Source of the DNA: Vigna angularis
Taxonomy: Eukaryota > Streptophyta > Magnoliopsida > Fabales > Fabaceae
Assembly (NCBI RefSeq): GCF_016808095.1
Contig: NC_068975.1
Span: forward strand, 16,065,501-16,129,500
Direction of reading: 5' to 3'
DNA: 64,000 bases
Part shown: piece by piece, positions 10,440 to 21,522 of the stretch
Numbering within the stretch: the stretch's first letter is position 1
Layout of the letters: each line of letters opens with the position of its first letter
Made by a program: the position numbers and the translations under genes
Notes under the pieces: model-generated
The model's database searches: none
Seen by the model: only the letters and a program-made list of their open reading frames with translations
What the model was told of the DNA's origin: nothing

Positions 10440-11882
10440 ATGAACCTGTTGAGTAGACTCGTCGGGTTGGGTAGCCCAAGGGCAGCAGAAAACATTAATT
10501 CAGCAGCTGCCCAAGGACCGGATGATGACATACCCGAACCAGGTCAACAGTTTGCCCAGTTTGGTGCTGGTTGCTTTTGGGGTGTTGAGCTGGCCTTCCA
10601 GAGAGCAGTGGGGGTGACCAAGACAGAAGTTGGTTATAGCCAAGGGCTGCTGCATAATCCAAGCTATGAGGATGTGTGTACAGGGACCACACACCACTCA
10701 GAGGTTGTCAGGGTCCAATACGATCCCAATCAATGTAGCTATGAGAGTTTGCTTGGTTTGTTCTGGGCTAGACATGATCCTACTGCACTGAATCGGCAGG
10801 TAAATTTTTATTTTTTAGTTGTTACAAACGCAGTCATGCTTAATTGAATGTATTGGTCTGGTTTGTTATAAGTACCATGTTCTTACTGTTTACTAGTCTA
10901 CAAGTTTGTTATATAGTGATCTATGTAAACTCTCGACTGATAACCTTGGCTTCAAGTTTGATGTCTACGCTTTCCTGATCTGAATTACAAGTTTGGGCTT
11001 GAGGATTATTTATGTAAAGTTTCTTTAGAATTATTCACCAACTCTTTACTTAAAATAGTTCATCGTTTTGCTATACTTTATTTTTGCATCGTGATACATG
11101 GTCTAGGGTGATGCTAATTTCTGTTGCCTAATGCATGCACTTATGTTTGAACATCCTGTGTTGTCTTGTTTTGTGATTTCTGTTTCCAATATGTTATCAT
11201 ATGTATTGGGTTATATCAAATTGATGGGGGAATCTCCTTGAAGTTTGTTTCTTTCATTACTAATTATTAAGCTCTTTGCCATGCCAAGTGTGGGATTTTT
11301 TACCCTGCCGTTTGTTTCCTTCATCACTCATTCCAGTTTTACTTACCATTACACCATACATATGTATATGTGACTTCACAGTTCACAAGTTATTACTATA
11401 GTTCTCACTCAGTTACGTTTTGGGAGTTCATTGCAAATACTTATTTTTACATGCTTCTGATGAAACCGTTTTTTTCTTTTCAGCACTGCAATTTTTCTCA
11501 TTCTCTTCATCATTCAAATGCATGCACTTATGAACTTTGAATGTGTTGACAACTTGTGATCTGTAGTGCTGCTGCAGCTGCATCATGTGGCTGAAGTACT
11601 AAGTAACAGTTTGTTCTTCCTATGTGGCAGGGTAATGATGTGGGAACACAATACAGGTCTGGAATATACTTTTACACACCTGAACAAGAGAAGGCAGCCA
11701 CAGAGTCCTTGGAACAGCAACAGCAGAAGCTGAACAGGAAGATTGTTACTGAGATTCTTCCTGCCAAGAAGTTCTACAGGGCAGAAGAATACCATCAACA
11801 GTACCTCGAGAAAGGAGGCAGATTTGGTTCCAAGCAATCTGCTTCAAAGGGATGCAACGATCCAATCCGATGCTATGGTTAG
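10440..11882 (+). CDS. MSRA: Peptide methionine sulfoxide reductase A, cytosolic type
   Basis: Two exons, 10440-10799 and 11631-11882, joined at CAG|GTAAAT and GGCAG|GGTAAT in phase 0, encode 203 residues. The enzyme reduces the S-epimer of methionine sulfoxide in proteins, repairing oxidative damage with electrons from thioredoxin. The catalytic motif GCFWG is at residues 44-48, so Cys45 is the nucleophile; [18 protein letters not shown] and FWARHDPT follow. The C-terminus [10 protein letters not shown] gives two candidate resolving cysteines (195 and 201), as in plant A-type enzymes. The start chosen (MNLLSRL) matches plant cytosolic MSRAs from memory. The frame is open upstream to 10290, but that extension has no convincing transit peptide. 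No defects are seen, so the gene looks functional. Confidence 0.93.
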
Positions 11883-12076
11883 GTTATTCATATGGGAATT
11901 GCATCGAAGGTTCTAAATGACATTTAGATGATTAAAGCATGCTTTTGTTGGAAAGTATTTTATCTATAAAGCCAAGTCACACTCTATCTCCCTTCTGTAT
12001 TGTATTTATAGGGTGAAGATCACTATAGAACTAGAATCACTTTTTAGAGTTATGTAGTTTATATGTATAGTTTTCT

Positions 12077-12082
12077 AATAAA
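12077..12082 (+). terminator. Probable polyadenylation signal of MSRA
   Basis: AATAAA lies 195 bases after the stop codon in a T-rich context, at a normal distance for a plant 3' UTR. The exact cleavage site cannot be read from sequence. Confidence 0.5.
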
Positions 12083-12099
12083 CTGGTCTTATAGTATGC

Positions 12100-13990
12100 C
12101 TTTAATTAGTGTCACTTCTTGATTTAAAATGTCATTTTGTTTTGGGGTTTTCACCCTATATTTATGTGGATAATTACTCAAAACAATGTTATATGAACTG
12201 GAGGAGTAATGAACTTGTCATGGTGTGCTATATTGAATTCAAGATTTATGTGAAAAGGATTTAAGAGGGGTTAGTTATATATTATAGATATCTAATAATG
12301 AAAAACCTAATACATTTTAGATTTTGTTTCCAACTTTTTAAGTAAAGAGTTATTTAGGGTCAAAGGTGTTCTTAATCTATAGTATGATATGCACTTTTGA
12401 ATTCATGAAATATAGTTTAATCATTAATACTTTGTCCGATTATTGCTTACTTTACAACTTTCTAAGCATGCTTTTGTTCTCGGTACATTTTTCAACGTTT
12501 CTTGTTTTCTAAATGCATAAACAATTTATTTACCTTCACGTTCAAATAAAACTTTGTAAAATTGCTTGTAGATTAGTCACAAACTGTTTTAGGACATAAC
12601 TGCCATAAAAAAATTATCTATCGTAAAATCATTTAACACATACAAAAATGTTGCACACTAAAATATGCAAAGAGTGAAAAAAAAAGAAGAGAAAACTTAA
12701 AAAGAGAGATTTCAAATGAAAAAAGAGTAGAGAATGCAAGATTTTTTTTTTAAATAGGACTAGATAAAGCAATCTAAAGTTTGAAAATAATGGTTAACTG
12801 ATACATATTAGTATACTAAATTAAATTTTTATTAAAAAATTTTGCTATATTGAATGCATAAAATATTTTTTATATTTGTAAATTATATAATTTTTTGTTA
12901 TCATTGATCACATCTTTTCTCTATTTTCTTCTAACTTGTTTATTTTCTTTCCAAAAGTACCTTCTCCGCAAATTAAAAGAAATTAAAGAAAAAAATATTG
13001 ATCAATAAATTGGAGAAGAGACAGAAATAATGACCATATCATCTTTTTAATAGCAAAATTAAATGAATAATTTTTTTAATAAAATACTTACAATTTAATT
13101 AAAATATTCAAATTTATAAAATACTTATAACTTAATTAAACTTAAAAAAATATTTTAATTATTATTTTGTTGTTGTGTCGTTTAAATTAAATAGAAATAT
13201 AATAATTTTATAAAAAAATAGATTAAGAGAATAATAATGTAAATTTTTTAGGGTAACCCATTATTTAAATTCATATAAACTAATAAAATATATTTTTAAA
13301 ATTTAAGTATGAGTATAAGTTTTATATTAACTAAATAAAAAAAATGGAACACAATAAAAAGACCTATGATATCAAATCTTTATGTTAATTAAGTTTATAT
13401 TTTATTGTTATTGCATCTCCTTGAATATTATAAATTCTATCTTCTCACTTTTCTTGTCTTTGATTAGTTCAAATAATAAGTACATTGTTTTTTAATGCGG
13501 CATTCATTCTTGTTTTGTTGCAAATTTCATTAGAGAAATATAAATTTTTTTTTAATATAAAGTGATTTGTTTGATATACCAACAATTAATTTTGTAAATT
13601 TTTCGTTATGTATTTTTTCATTCAGGTTACTAAGTTTAATTCTGCTTAATTTTATTTATGTGAATCTCATTATTCAAAAAATATGTACATAAAATAAATT
13701 TAATTACACATTTCACAATTCAATTATTTGTAAATTTGCTTTCATTAACTTCTTTTATTATCGTAATTTTTAATTTTCACATTCATTAATTACATAACAA
13801 TACTGATATATCGTAAAAAATGAGAAAAAACATCATTTTGTTGTAAACTAGTCATAGACTCGTGCATACGCACTATTCGTTGTTTTTTTTTTTAATTTGT
13901 GATAAAAAATTAATTAATTATTATTATATTTAATAAATAATTTATTTATATAATTATATTTATTATAATTATACTTAATTTTAAATAGGG
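12100..13990. other. A+T-rich intergenic DNA, nothing recognised
   Basis: No open frame of note, no terminal repeats and no RNA gene seen. Long runs of A and T dominate. Confidence 0.7.
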
Positions 13991-15287
13991 TTAAATATAT
14001 TTTTAGTTCCTCAACTATTAAGCATTTTTGGGTTTAGTGCCTTTTCCAAATTTTGTTTCATTTTTATCATTCTCCTTAATGAAATTGTAATATTTAGTCT
14101 TCGAAAACCAACAACGTTAATTTTTGCGTGATTTGGCTAATGACGTGTCATGTTTCATGCCATGTGTCCTTCTTCAGCATAGACTCCCCAACAGCGATAG
14201 GGTTCTTCCTCCTCCTCCTCCATCACCACCTTCCCTTTCAACTTCGTTCCCGCGCAAGCCGCTGGCGCCAATCACGACAGAACCCAATGCAACAACCTTA
14301 AATCGCATTCCAGAGAAGAAACTCATCCACGCCAAATCACAAAGTCATTGCAAACTTCGTCTTCGTAGGAACTCTTCGCGCAACATGGCGTCTTCTCCTT
14401 TGCACAACCATCATGAAGCCTTCATTCACCCCCAATATGTGAACACTAATAGCAGATGGACAATCTCCAAATCGTTTCTCATAACAACTCGCAAACAAAG
14501 CAAACTCAGAAACTCAAACAGTACCGTTACAATCGCGCAACCAAGACTCAACCCAATGTATAAATCATATTCATCTTCCTCACGAGAAGCCTCAAACCAG
14601 GTTCGTTCCTCCTCCTTCATCTCACCACAAACCCGCAGAGGGAAAAGAGAGGAAAACCTAGAAAAGAATGATGAAAATGAAGGATGATTGATGCGAGATT
14701 AGGGAAGATCACAATTCCCATGGTGGCATGATTCTCTGTTAGACGATTTGGGGGACATTACGATTAGGGTTTGCTGAATTGGGGAATTTTTCTGTGCATT
14801 GAATTTGTTTACCATGAAGAACTCTCGCGGCGAGTTTCGCATTTCTGATGCGATGAAAAAGATGATGTTGCATTTTGGAATTTTTTATTGGGGTTGTGAA
14901 GAGGATGAACATGGAGCTGAAGGCTGCCATGGTTGCGTGATTTCTATATGTGGTTAGATTCTGGTGGTTTTGTGAGGGAGAAGACGAAAATATGAACTTG
15001 CGTTTTGCGATTTAAGGTTGTGAGTGCAAAGGAAGTGTCATGATTTCGGGATGGTTGTTGGCATGGTGGTACGAGGAAGAACCCTATCGCTGTTAGGGAT
15101 CCTATGTTGAAGAAGGACACATGGCATGAAACGTGGCACGCCGTTAGCCAACTCATTGAAAATTTAACGCCATTGGTTTTCGAGGACTAAATATTACAGT
15201 TTCATTAAGGAAAAGGATGAAAATGAAGCATAGTTTGGAAGAGGGACTAAACCCAAAAACACTTGATAGTTGAGGGACTAAATTTAA
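13991..15287. mobile_element. Mutator-like element with long inverted ends, gene-capture type
   Basis: The ends are inverted copies of one another over about 220 bases. On the left, from 13991, ttagttcctcaactattaag ... gacgtgtcatgtttcatgcc ... cagcgatagggttcttcctc. On the right the reverse complement runs from about 15287 back to about 15070. Flanks ttaaataggg and ttattaggg form an imperfect 9-10 base target duplication, as expected for Mutator-like elements. The 14230-15070 interior is more G+C-rich than its surroundings and has a 187-codon frame (14124-14687, serine/proline-rich), but I recognise no protein in it. There is no transposase, so it needs one in trans. Confidence 0.75.
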
Positions 15288-15296
15288 TTATTAGGG

Positions 15297-16842
15297 TTAA
15301 TATTTTTCAACTTCCACCCACTTTATTAATGACATATTATTGATCCCCTATATGAATGCATGCAGCAACACATAAGCTCTTGTTCCTCTTTAACTTTTGA
15401 CTTCTTCTTTAATTGTTTCATTATGCTGTGAGAGTGTGGTGGTATTTCATTGTGTTGTGAGTGTGGTGGTGATGTGAGTGTGTTTCTATAAGTCTGGTGT
15501 GCTTAGTGGGAGGATGCAAAGGTTAATGGTGGTGCAAGGAATTGATCCAGCGGTGGCAAAGGTCGGTCTTGGTGGTGGTGCTGGAAGGTGCAGTGGTGAA
15601 GGTGCAATGTAGGAGGTTCATCTCAGGTGCACAAGGAAGATGGTAACCTTAAACGGATGTGATCATCCGTCCAGGAATATAAACATCCGTTGAAGGTGAA
15701 ACGGATGTGGATATCCGTTTTAAGGTTGGTCCCAGGTGGCGTCATTTGTGCAATACTTAGTGGGTCCTAGGTGGCATTTAAAACCAATAGGAGTAGAGAT
15801 TGAATTGTTTTTTTCTCCTTCCATGCATCGGAATCACGAGAGAGAATTGTGAGTGTGCCTTCATTCATTTTGTAGCATTTATGAAGGGGAGATAATTAAT
15901 TAGGAGTGGGGCCTTTACTTTTTGTGTAGCCAATAGCAGCCAAGAAAAATTTTGCTTTTGACCTCTTTGCATTATGTTGTTCCGGTGGGCAGAAAGAGAG
16001 GATAAATAATTCTCCTTAGCATGCACTTGTTTTACGTTAGAGGAACAAAAATTACAGAACCCAAAAGGCAACAATGGAAGTGGGATATCCATTGGGCCTT
16101 CAACGGATACCCACACCAGTCGACAAATGTCGGTATCTATTGAAGGCCCAACGAATATCTCACTTCTGTTGTGACCTTCGTGGGCTCTGTTCAAGCCGAA
16201 AACTAACGAAACAGCAGCGAAACAGCAACACGAATCAACAACAACAACAACACGTCAAACATTCAAAGCAAACAAATCTAGAAAAGAGTGGTGAAGAAAA
16301 CCAACCTGGATGAAGACGAAAATAAGCCACAACGAAATCTGGATCTATGCTCATCGACGCTCCTCCACACTAGGGATCAACAACAATGGAAGCAATGAAA
16401 CCCAAAAGGAAAATGGGGAAGAGGCGAATGAAAGAAAAATAAAGGAAGGAAAGAAGAAAGGAGAGAAACTGAAACGAAAATGGGGGAAGAGAGGAATACG
16501 TGAGATGTGGGGGTGTGGGCAGTTGCACATAGTGAATAAATGAGTAGAATTAGGGTTTTCAAATAAAGTAAAAAAATCCTAAATGATAAAAGTAATAAAG
16601 TTTTAACCTAAGGATTATTTTGGAATTAAAAGAATTTAGGGAGGTGTAGAAAACCTAGTGTGTGGTGGTGGAGGAAGCAACCCTTAGAGGTAGTTAATAT
16701 AAAAAAAAAATTAAATAATTAATTATGGAATACATTTAACATAAATTAATTAAAAATAAATAGTATTATTCTAATGTTGAGTTTTTAACTAATATAATGG
16801 ATCATTAGCTAATAATATCAATATTACTAAGTAATAGATTAC

Positions 16843-16877
<35 letters not shown>

Positions 16878-16880
16878 AAT
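15297..16880. other. Unclassified repeat-like stretch with atccgt/acggat words
   Basis: No gene recognised. Between 15650 and 15720 and again at 16080-16160, words such as aacggatgt, atatccgtt and catccgtt recur in both directions. Frames at 16074-16313 and 16310-16543 are low-complexity (Q/N- and K/E-rich) and not convincing. It ends in an (AAT)n tract at 16845-16897, in which the next element sits. It may be an unrecognised non-autonomous transposon, but I found no paired ends. Confidence 0.4.
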
Positions 16881-17199
16881 ATTAACAATAATAATAAGGT
16901 TAAACCCATTTAGTTGTCCCTATTTATGTAGAGTTTTCCCAGTTTGATCCTCGTTCTTTTAAATTTTCCAATTGAGTCCTAAATAGTGCTAATTTGAGTC
17001 AATTAGATCCCTACCGTTAAATTGACTTAACGGAGTTAAATTTTTTATGAGGTGGAATATTGACATGACTAGTTTTTGAAACGTGACATTCTCACGTGGA
17101 ATTTGATAAAAGAAACATTTTAATTTTTTTTACTCTTTCTATAGTATTCCTAGCCCTACCTTATACCTCGTCAACGGTGTGGTCGGCCTTCTCTGCCAG

Positions 17200-17518
17200 C
17201 AAACGCAAGCGGTTGGAGGTTTGTCAAATCGTATTGCTTAGGGAGCGTTCGTGAGAAGCGATTCGCGGACGTAATCAGATGCTCGAAATGATCTTGTATG
17301 TCTAAGTTTTATCCCAGATCTTGTGGAAGTTTCTTGGTGGAGTTGTTGTTGAAGTTTTAGCTGATGTAGGTTGGGATTTGAAGCTAAAATTTCAGGAATT
17401 TCGCCCTCGAGAAGGTTGTCATTTAGGTTGAGAGAATAGAGACGCAAAGAGGCTATTGCATGTGGTAGTTCCCCTGTGAGAGTGTTCTGAGAGAGGTCCA
17501 ACAAATGCTTGATTTTGC
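17200..17518 (-). pseudogene. Captured leucine-rich repeat protein fragment
   Basis: Read on the minus strand from about 17518, the translation gives HLLDLSQNTLTGELPHAI and LNLNDNLLEGEIPEILASN, two repeats matching the plant extracellular LRR consensus LxLxxNxLxGxIPxxL. Such repeats occur in receptor-like kinases and receptor-like proteins that sense ligands at the plasma membrane. Only about two repeats remain, with no signal peptide, transmembrane segment or kinase. After ASNPNL the LRR pattern breaks down, so the captured piece is short or frameshifted. The upstream part of the same frame (17520-17567) is antisense of the neighbouring HMA exon, which places the junction between the two captured pieces at about 17518-17522. 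Confidence 0.75.
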
Positions 17519-17521
17519 TGT

Positions 17522-18177
17522 AACAGAAAGTTGTGTTGAAGGTGGATGTACATGAAGACAAAATCAAGCAAAAAGCAATGAAGGCTGTCTTTGGAATTTC
17601 AGGTATTCAATTAAATTTCAAATTCTCGAGTTCCTCATCTCTTTAGCTTCTCTACTTTCAATGCTCAAACAAATTGAGGGGACAAAAGTAAGGATATAAA
17701 AAATGAAAAGATAATATTGTAGTACAGGAAAAGCTGGTTTTATTTCACTCAATTCGGTTGAATTAGCTTGAATGAATCTGGTTTTTGTTTCAAGAGATGA
17801 AGTCCAGAGAATATAGCATCAATGGCTTAATTACTAAAATCATATTTGAAATACTGTTGCAGGTGTGGAGTCAGTTTATGTGGATATGAAAGACAAGAAA
17901 TTAACCTTAGTTGGGGGACATTGATCCAGTACAAGTAATTGCAAAGCTAAGGAAGTTCTGTCACACTGAAATAGTTTCTGTTGGAGCAGCGAAAGAGGAA
18001 AAGAAAGAAGAACCTAAAAAGGATGATAAAAAGAAGGAAGATGAAAAGAAAGATTCCACAAAAGAAATTGTTCCAGATCCACTCAAGTTCTATCAAACTT
18101 ATGGCTATTATTATCAGATGAAACCACATTACAATCCATATTACAGTGCCATAAGTGTGGAAGAAGAGATGAATTAA
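17522..18177 (+). pseudogene. Captured HMA-domain (HIPP-type) gene with its intron
   Basis: Exon 1 (about 17522-17602) reads QKVVLKVDVHEDKIKQKAM and on to FGIS. An intron with GT...AG ends follows (17603-17862). Exon 2 begins GVESVYVDMKDKKLTLVG and continues as DIDPVQVIAKLRKFCHTEIV, a lysine/glutamate-rich linker, and a tyrosine-rich tail. This is the order of plant heavy-metal-associated isoprenylated proteins. The CxxC metal site is absent from the loop, as in some members. Defects: the start codon was not captured, one extra G in the ggggg run near 17912-17916 shifts the frame, and the tail ends EEEMN without the cysteine box needed for isoprenylation. The retained intron shows capture from genomic DNA. 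Confidence 0.8.
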
Positions 18178-18567
18178 AGTGAACATGGCAGAGTCACGAT
18201 TTTGATTTTGTGGTTACTTGATTGTAGGTTGATGGTGCACGAGGAAGATGATGGTGGTTCTACGCGTTTGGGTTCTCTGGTTCTGGATGGTGCTTGATTA
18301 TAATGGAAGATGACTTTTATTTTAATTTTTTAATCAAAATGTTAAAATGTTTTTAAATTCCACGTAAAGCTCTGGTTTAAAAAACTTGCCATGTCAACTT
18401 CCAACCTCAGCAAAAACTTAATCCCGTTAAGCCAAATTTAACGGCAGACACCCAATTGATTCAAATTAACACTATTTAGGACTCAATTGGGAATAATAAA
18501 ATAACGGGATCGAACTGGGAAAACTCTACATAAATAGGGACAATTAAAGGGTCTAACCTAATAATAA

Positions 18568-19034
18568 TACTAATAATAATAACAATAATAAGATTAAAAA
18601 ATAATATTTGGATAAAAAATTGTTTGTTTTAAATTATAAAATTTGAAAAATAATTTATTAGAGATGTGTATTAAAATAATATTGTTATATGATTAAAATT
18701 TATCATTAAACTTTTGAGTTATATATTATTTTAAAATAAAAAATGAAATGTGTATGAATGAAAAGTTTTTAAAGTAAAATATAATTATATTGGGTAATAT
18801 GATACTGTATAGAATAAATACAACCCCTGTTAAGAAATATCATTATTTAGCCTTGCTAATGCGTGTGTTTTTCTTTTAACTTGATTCAAGAAAATTAATA
18901 TAATTATTACTATATTTAAATCAATAATTTATTTAAAATAATTATATTTAGTTATAGTTATATATATTATAAATATAATATTCAAATAGAGAATTTGATA
19001 ATATAAAAAAAGTTAAATAATTAATTACGAGTTT
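18568..19034. other. A+T-rich spacer
   Basis: No gene or paired repeat recognised; it starts with the rest of the (AAT)n tract. Confidence 0.6.
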
Positions 19035-21005
19035 TATTTTTATAATGAGCAATTATGAGAATTTAGAGCAAGTTTTTTTACCGTTATGCATTCATAAATG
19101 CATAATTAATTACCATAATGGGATAATTGATTATCACACGTTAATTAGTTGACAACGAATTTTTGGAGATATCCTTGAGTGAGATTTCTGTAAATTAGAT
19201 TGAGACTCTCATTCTAAAATACGAAATAAGTGTATTTTGAAAAATCTTATCGCAGTGTGCACGTTGAACCCTTGTGATCTGGCTTTGAGAACTTGGTGTG
19301 TTGGCATAGAGCGAGAACTTTCACAGGGAGTGTGATTAAGTGTTGTTGTTGTTGCTGAGTTAAAAGCCTATCATCCCTCGTGAAGCATTCGTAGGAGGTG
19401 TTCATCCTTTGTGAAGATTCAGAGGAAGTGCTCATCCGTTGTGGGTTATATGAGAAGTGACTTTCATCTCTTGGGGTAACAAGAAAGGTGGTTTCTAAAC
19501 TTTTACAAATTGTTTCTTTGTGATTGTAATTTGTAATTGTTTTGTGAGTAGTGAACTGTTTATCTTGATTTGAGATAAGCGACTAGATGTAGGATTGGTA
19601 AAATTCGAACCAGGATAAAATTATCTGTGCAAATTTCACTAGTAAAAAATGGCGTTTTTAACTCGTACATTACGTCTCGATTTTTATGGAACCGAAGCAT
19701 ATCAAAACGCAGTGACAGTCTCGTTAAAAGCACTATATGCCTCGGTTGTTAAGCAACCAGTGTCTAAAGAAAATACTGTCTCGGTTGCCAGGATGAACCA
19801 ATGCATAAACCTAACGCATCAAGGATACTGCCTCGGTTGGCAGATGGACCCGAGGCCTATTGGGCTTGGAGTGTTGGGGCTTAAATCCAGAAAAACCTAG
19901 TCTGGGTAGCAAAAACTTTTCCCCAAAAACCTAGCACCTTTCCTCTTCTCCTCCTCTTCTCCTACGATGTGCGATGATAGTGGACGCGGCGAGGCAGCAA
20001 CGACGGTGGACGCGGCGAGGACGTGGCGGCGGCGAGAATTCCTCGATTTCCCTCACCATCTCTGTTTTCTCTCCTACCGTCCCGCCAGGAAGAAAAGAAC
20101 TCGTCCATGCTTTACTTTACTTTCACCCTTTTGCTTCTTCCTTCTATATCTTCTTCAACAACATTTTTTTTATTTTATTTTCTTAATATGTTTGCTCTTT
20201 CCAAATTTTCTTCCTTTGGATATTAACCTTAAATTCTTGCAAGAAACACGCTTTTCTTGCAGCAAGAATGGAAAAGAATAGGAAACTTAGCCAGTTGTTG
20301 GATCTTTGTATAGCTTCACGCCTTGTGGCGATTTTTTTCTTGTTTCAGAGTTTAGGTTTGTGTTGTTCTTTGAATGAAGAAGGTACTTCACTAGTGGTGG
20401 GATTTTTGGGTTTGAGGAATTTGGATGATGCTGAAACGTGGTTTCTGTGTGCAAGTAATGCAGGTACTTCCATGTAATTTTTCTTACCTGGTTTCATTTC
20501 CTATCTCGGTTCCTTTCCTTCATTAATTCTATTTGGCCTTTGATCGAATAATTGGAGGATGAATATCATATGTTTGTATTTGAATGCAATGAAAGAATTC
20601 CAGAGATTTATGACTGGCTAAAGAAGAAGAAATTAAAAATAAGGACCCTATTGCCTCGGTTCAGGCTCCAACCGAGGCAGTAGAGGAGAGAAACGACTTC
20701 GGTTCATCAAGAATCGAGGTATAATCCTACCATTTTATGCTTCGGTTCTGAACCGAGGCATAAAGTCTACTACTTTTTACCTCGCCTGAATATGCCTCGA
20801 TTCAGGAACTGGTGCCTATCAGCGAAAATAACCGCTGTCATTTCCCCTTACTGCACTAGTTTTTCTCTCAACCTTACTTTCTTTATTTGTTATTATCATT
20901 TGCTTGTAAGTTTAATTGAGTACAAATTAAAAGGCACACGTTCGTATTAAAAACCCTCTTGGTTTGTTATTCCACGCTAACCATTCCGCTGCAGCCGCTC
21001 TGACA
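19035..21005 (+). repeat. 5' LTR of the copia element, truncated, with CACTA inside
   Basis: From ataatgagcaattatgag (19041) it matches the right LTR from 26228. About 286 bases of the LTR start are missing. It also lacks a short part of the right LTR (gtgataagtgttctagggttt near 26470) and has an extra attcgtaggagg...tgaag segment near 19387. The LTR resumes at 20860 after the transposon and ends at 21005. Confidence 0.8.
19637..20859. mobile_element. Non-autonomous CACTA (En/Spm-like) transposon
   Basis: Begins CACTAGTAAAAAATGGCG and ends CTGCACTAG. The other LTR gives the empty site caaattttt|ctcaacc; here ttt is duplicated on both sides (19634-19636 and 20860-20862), the 3-bp duplication expected for CACTA elements. 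Subterminal words cctcggtt and aaccgagg recur near both ends (19740-19850 and 20650-20790), the probable transposase-binding repeats. There is no transposase. The interior (19960-20480) has short frames, one with a hydrophobic run (20268-20477, CIASRLVAIFFLFQSLGLC), which I cannot identify and which could be captured host DNA. The last one or two terminal bases are lost. Confidence 0.8.
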
Positions 21006-21007
21006 GT

Positions 21008-21019
21008 TGGTATCAGAGC
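21008..21019 (+). other. Primer-binding site, initiator tRNA-Met type
   Basis: TGGTATCAGAGC, the classical plant Ty1/copia primer site, sits two bases after the LTR end and fixes the LTR boundary at 21005. Confidence 0.9.
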
Positions 21020-21522
21020 TTGATTTGATAGTTATTCAAATGGCAGGATCATATTAAACTTTTGCAGAGGGTGCTTCTATCAATAGGCCACCCCTATTCA
21101 CAGGTGAAAATTATGCATTATGGAAGGTAAGAATGCAAATATTTATTGAGTCTATTGATTGTGATATTTGGGAAGTTATTGCATTTGGTCTGTTTGTTCC
21201 TATTGACAATATGCAGGAACCAAAGTCCCGTGTTCAGTGGACTGCTGAAGAAAAGAAAAGGTTTCAAAATGATGTGAAAGCTCGAAATATTATTTCATCT
21301 GCTTTAACCGTTGACGAGTTTTACAGGATCTCTGTTTGTAAGACCGCTCAAGAGATGTGGGAAGTGCTGAGAGTGACCCACAAAGGTACAAATGACGTAA
21401 AGATTGCGAGAAAGAATACCTTAATCCAAGAATACGAAATGTTTAGGATGAAGCAAGGAGAAACAATTTCAGACGTCCAAAAACGCTTCACTAACATTGT
21501 TAATCAACTCATTGGACTAGTG

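Larger units (their letters stand above)
16898..18558. mobile_element. Pack-MULE carrying two captured host gene fragments
   Basis: Terminal inverted repeats of about 200 bp: the left begins GGTTAAACCCATTTAGTTGTCCC, and the right, read backwards, begins GGTTAGACCCTTTAATTGTCCC. The two match through the words about a minimal 'cctaaatagtg...' block and the 'cgttaa...acgg' block. A 9-bp flank, taataataa, is present on both sides (16889-16897 and 18559-18567), the size typical of Mutator-like elements, though the site is an (AAT)n tract and so less diagnostic. No transposase frame. The interior holds an LRR protein fragment on the minus strand and an HMA-domain gene with its intron on the plus strand. 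This is the defining layout of a Pack-MULE. Confidence 0.85.

Noticed and set aside
10495..10697. Minus-strand frames across MSRA exon 1
   Set aside because: Shadows of the MSRA coding sequence; no features of their own.
14124..14687. A 187-codon serine/proline-rich frame as a host gene
   Set aside because: It starts within the inverted end of a Mutator-like element and matches no protein I know. Kept only as cargo of that element.
19967..20477. Frames inside the CACTA element as a possible transposase
   Set aside because: Too short and without any transposase motif; the element is non-autonomous.
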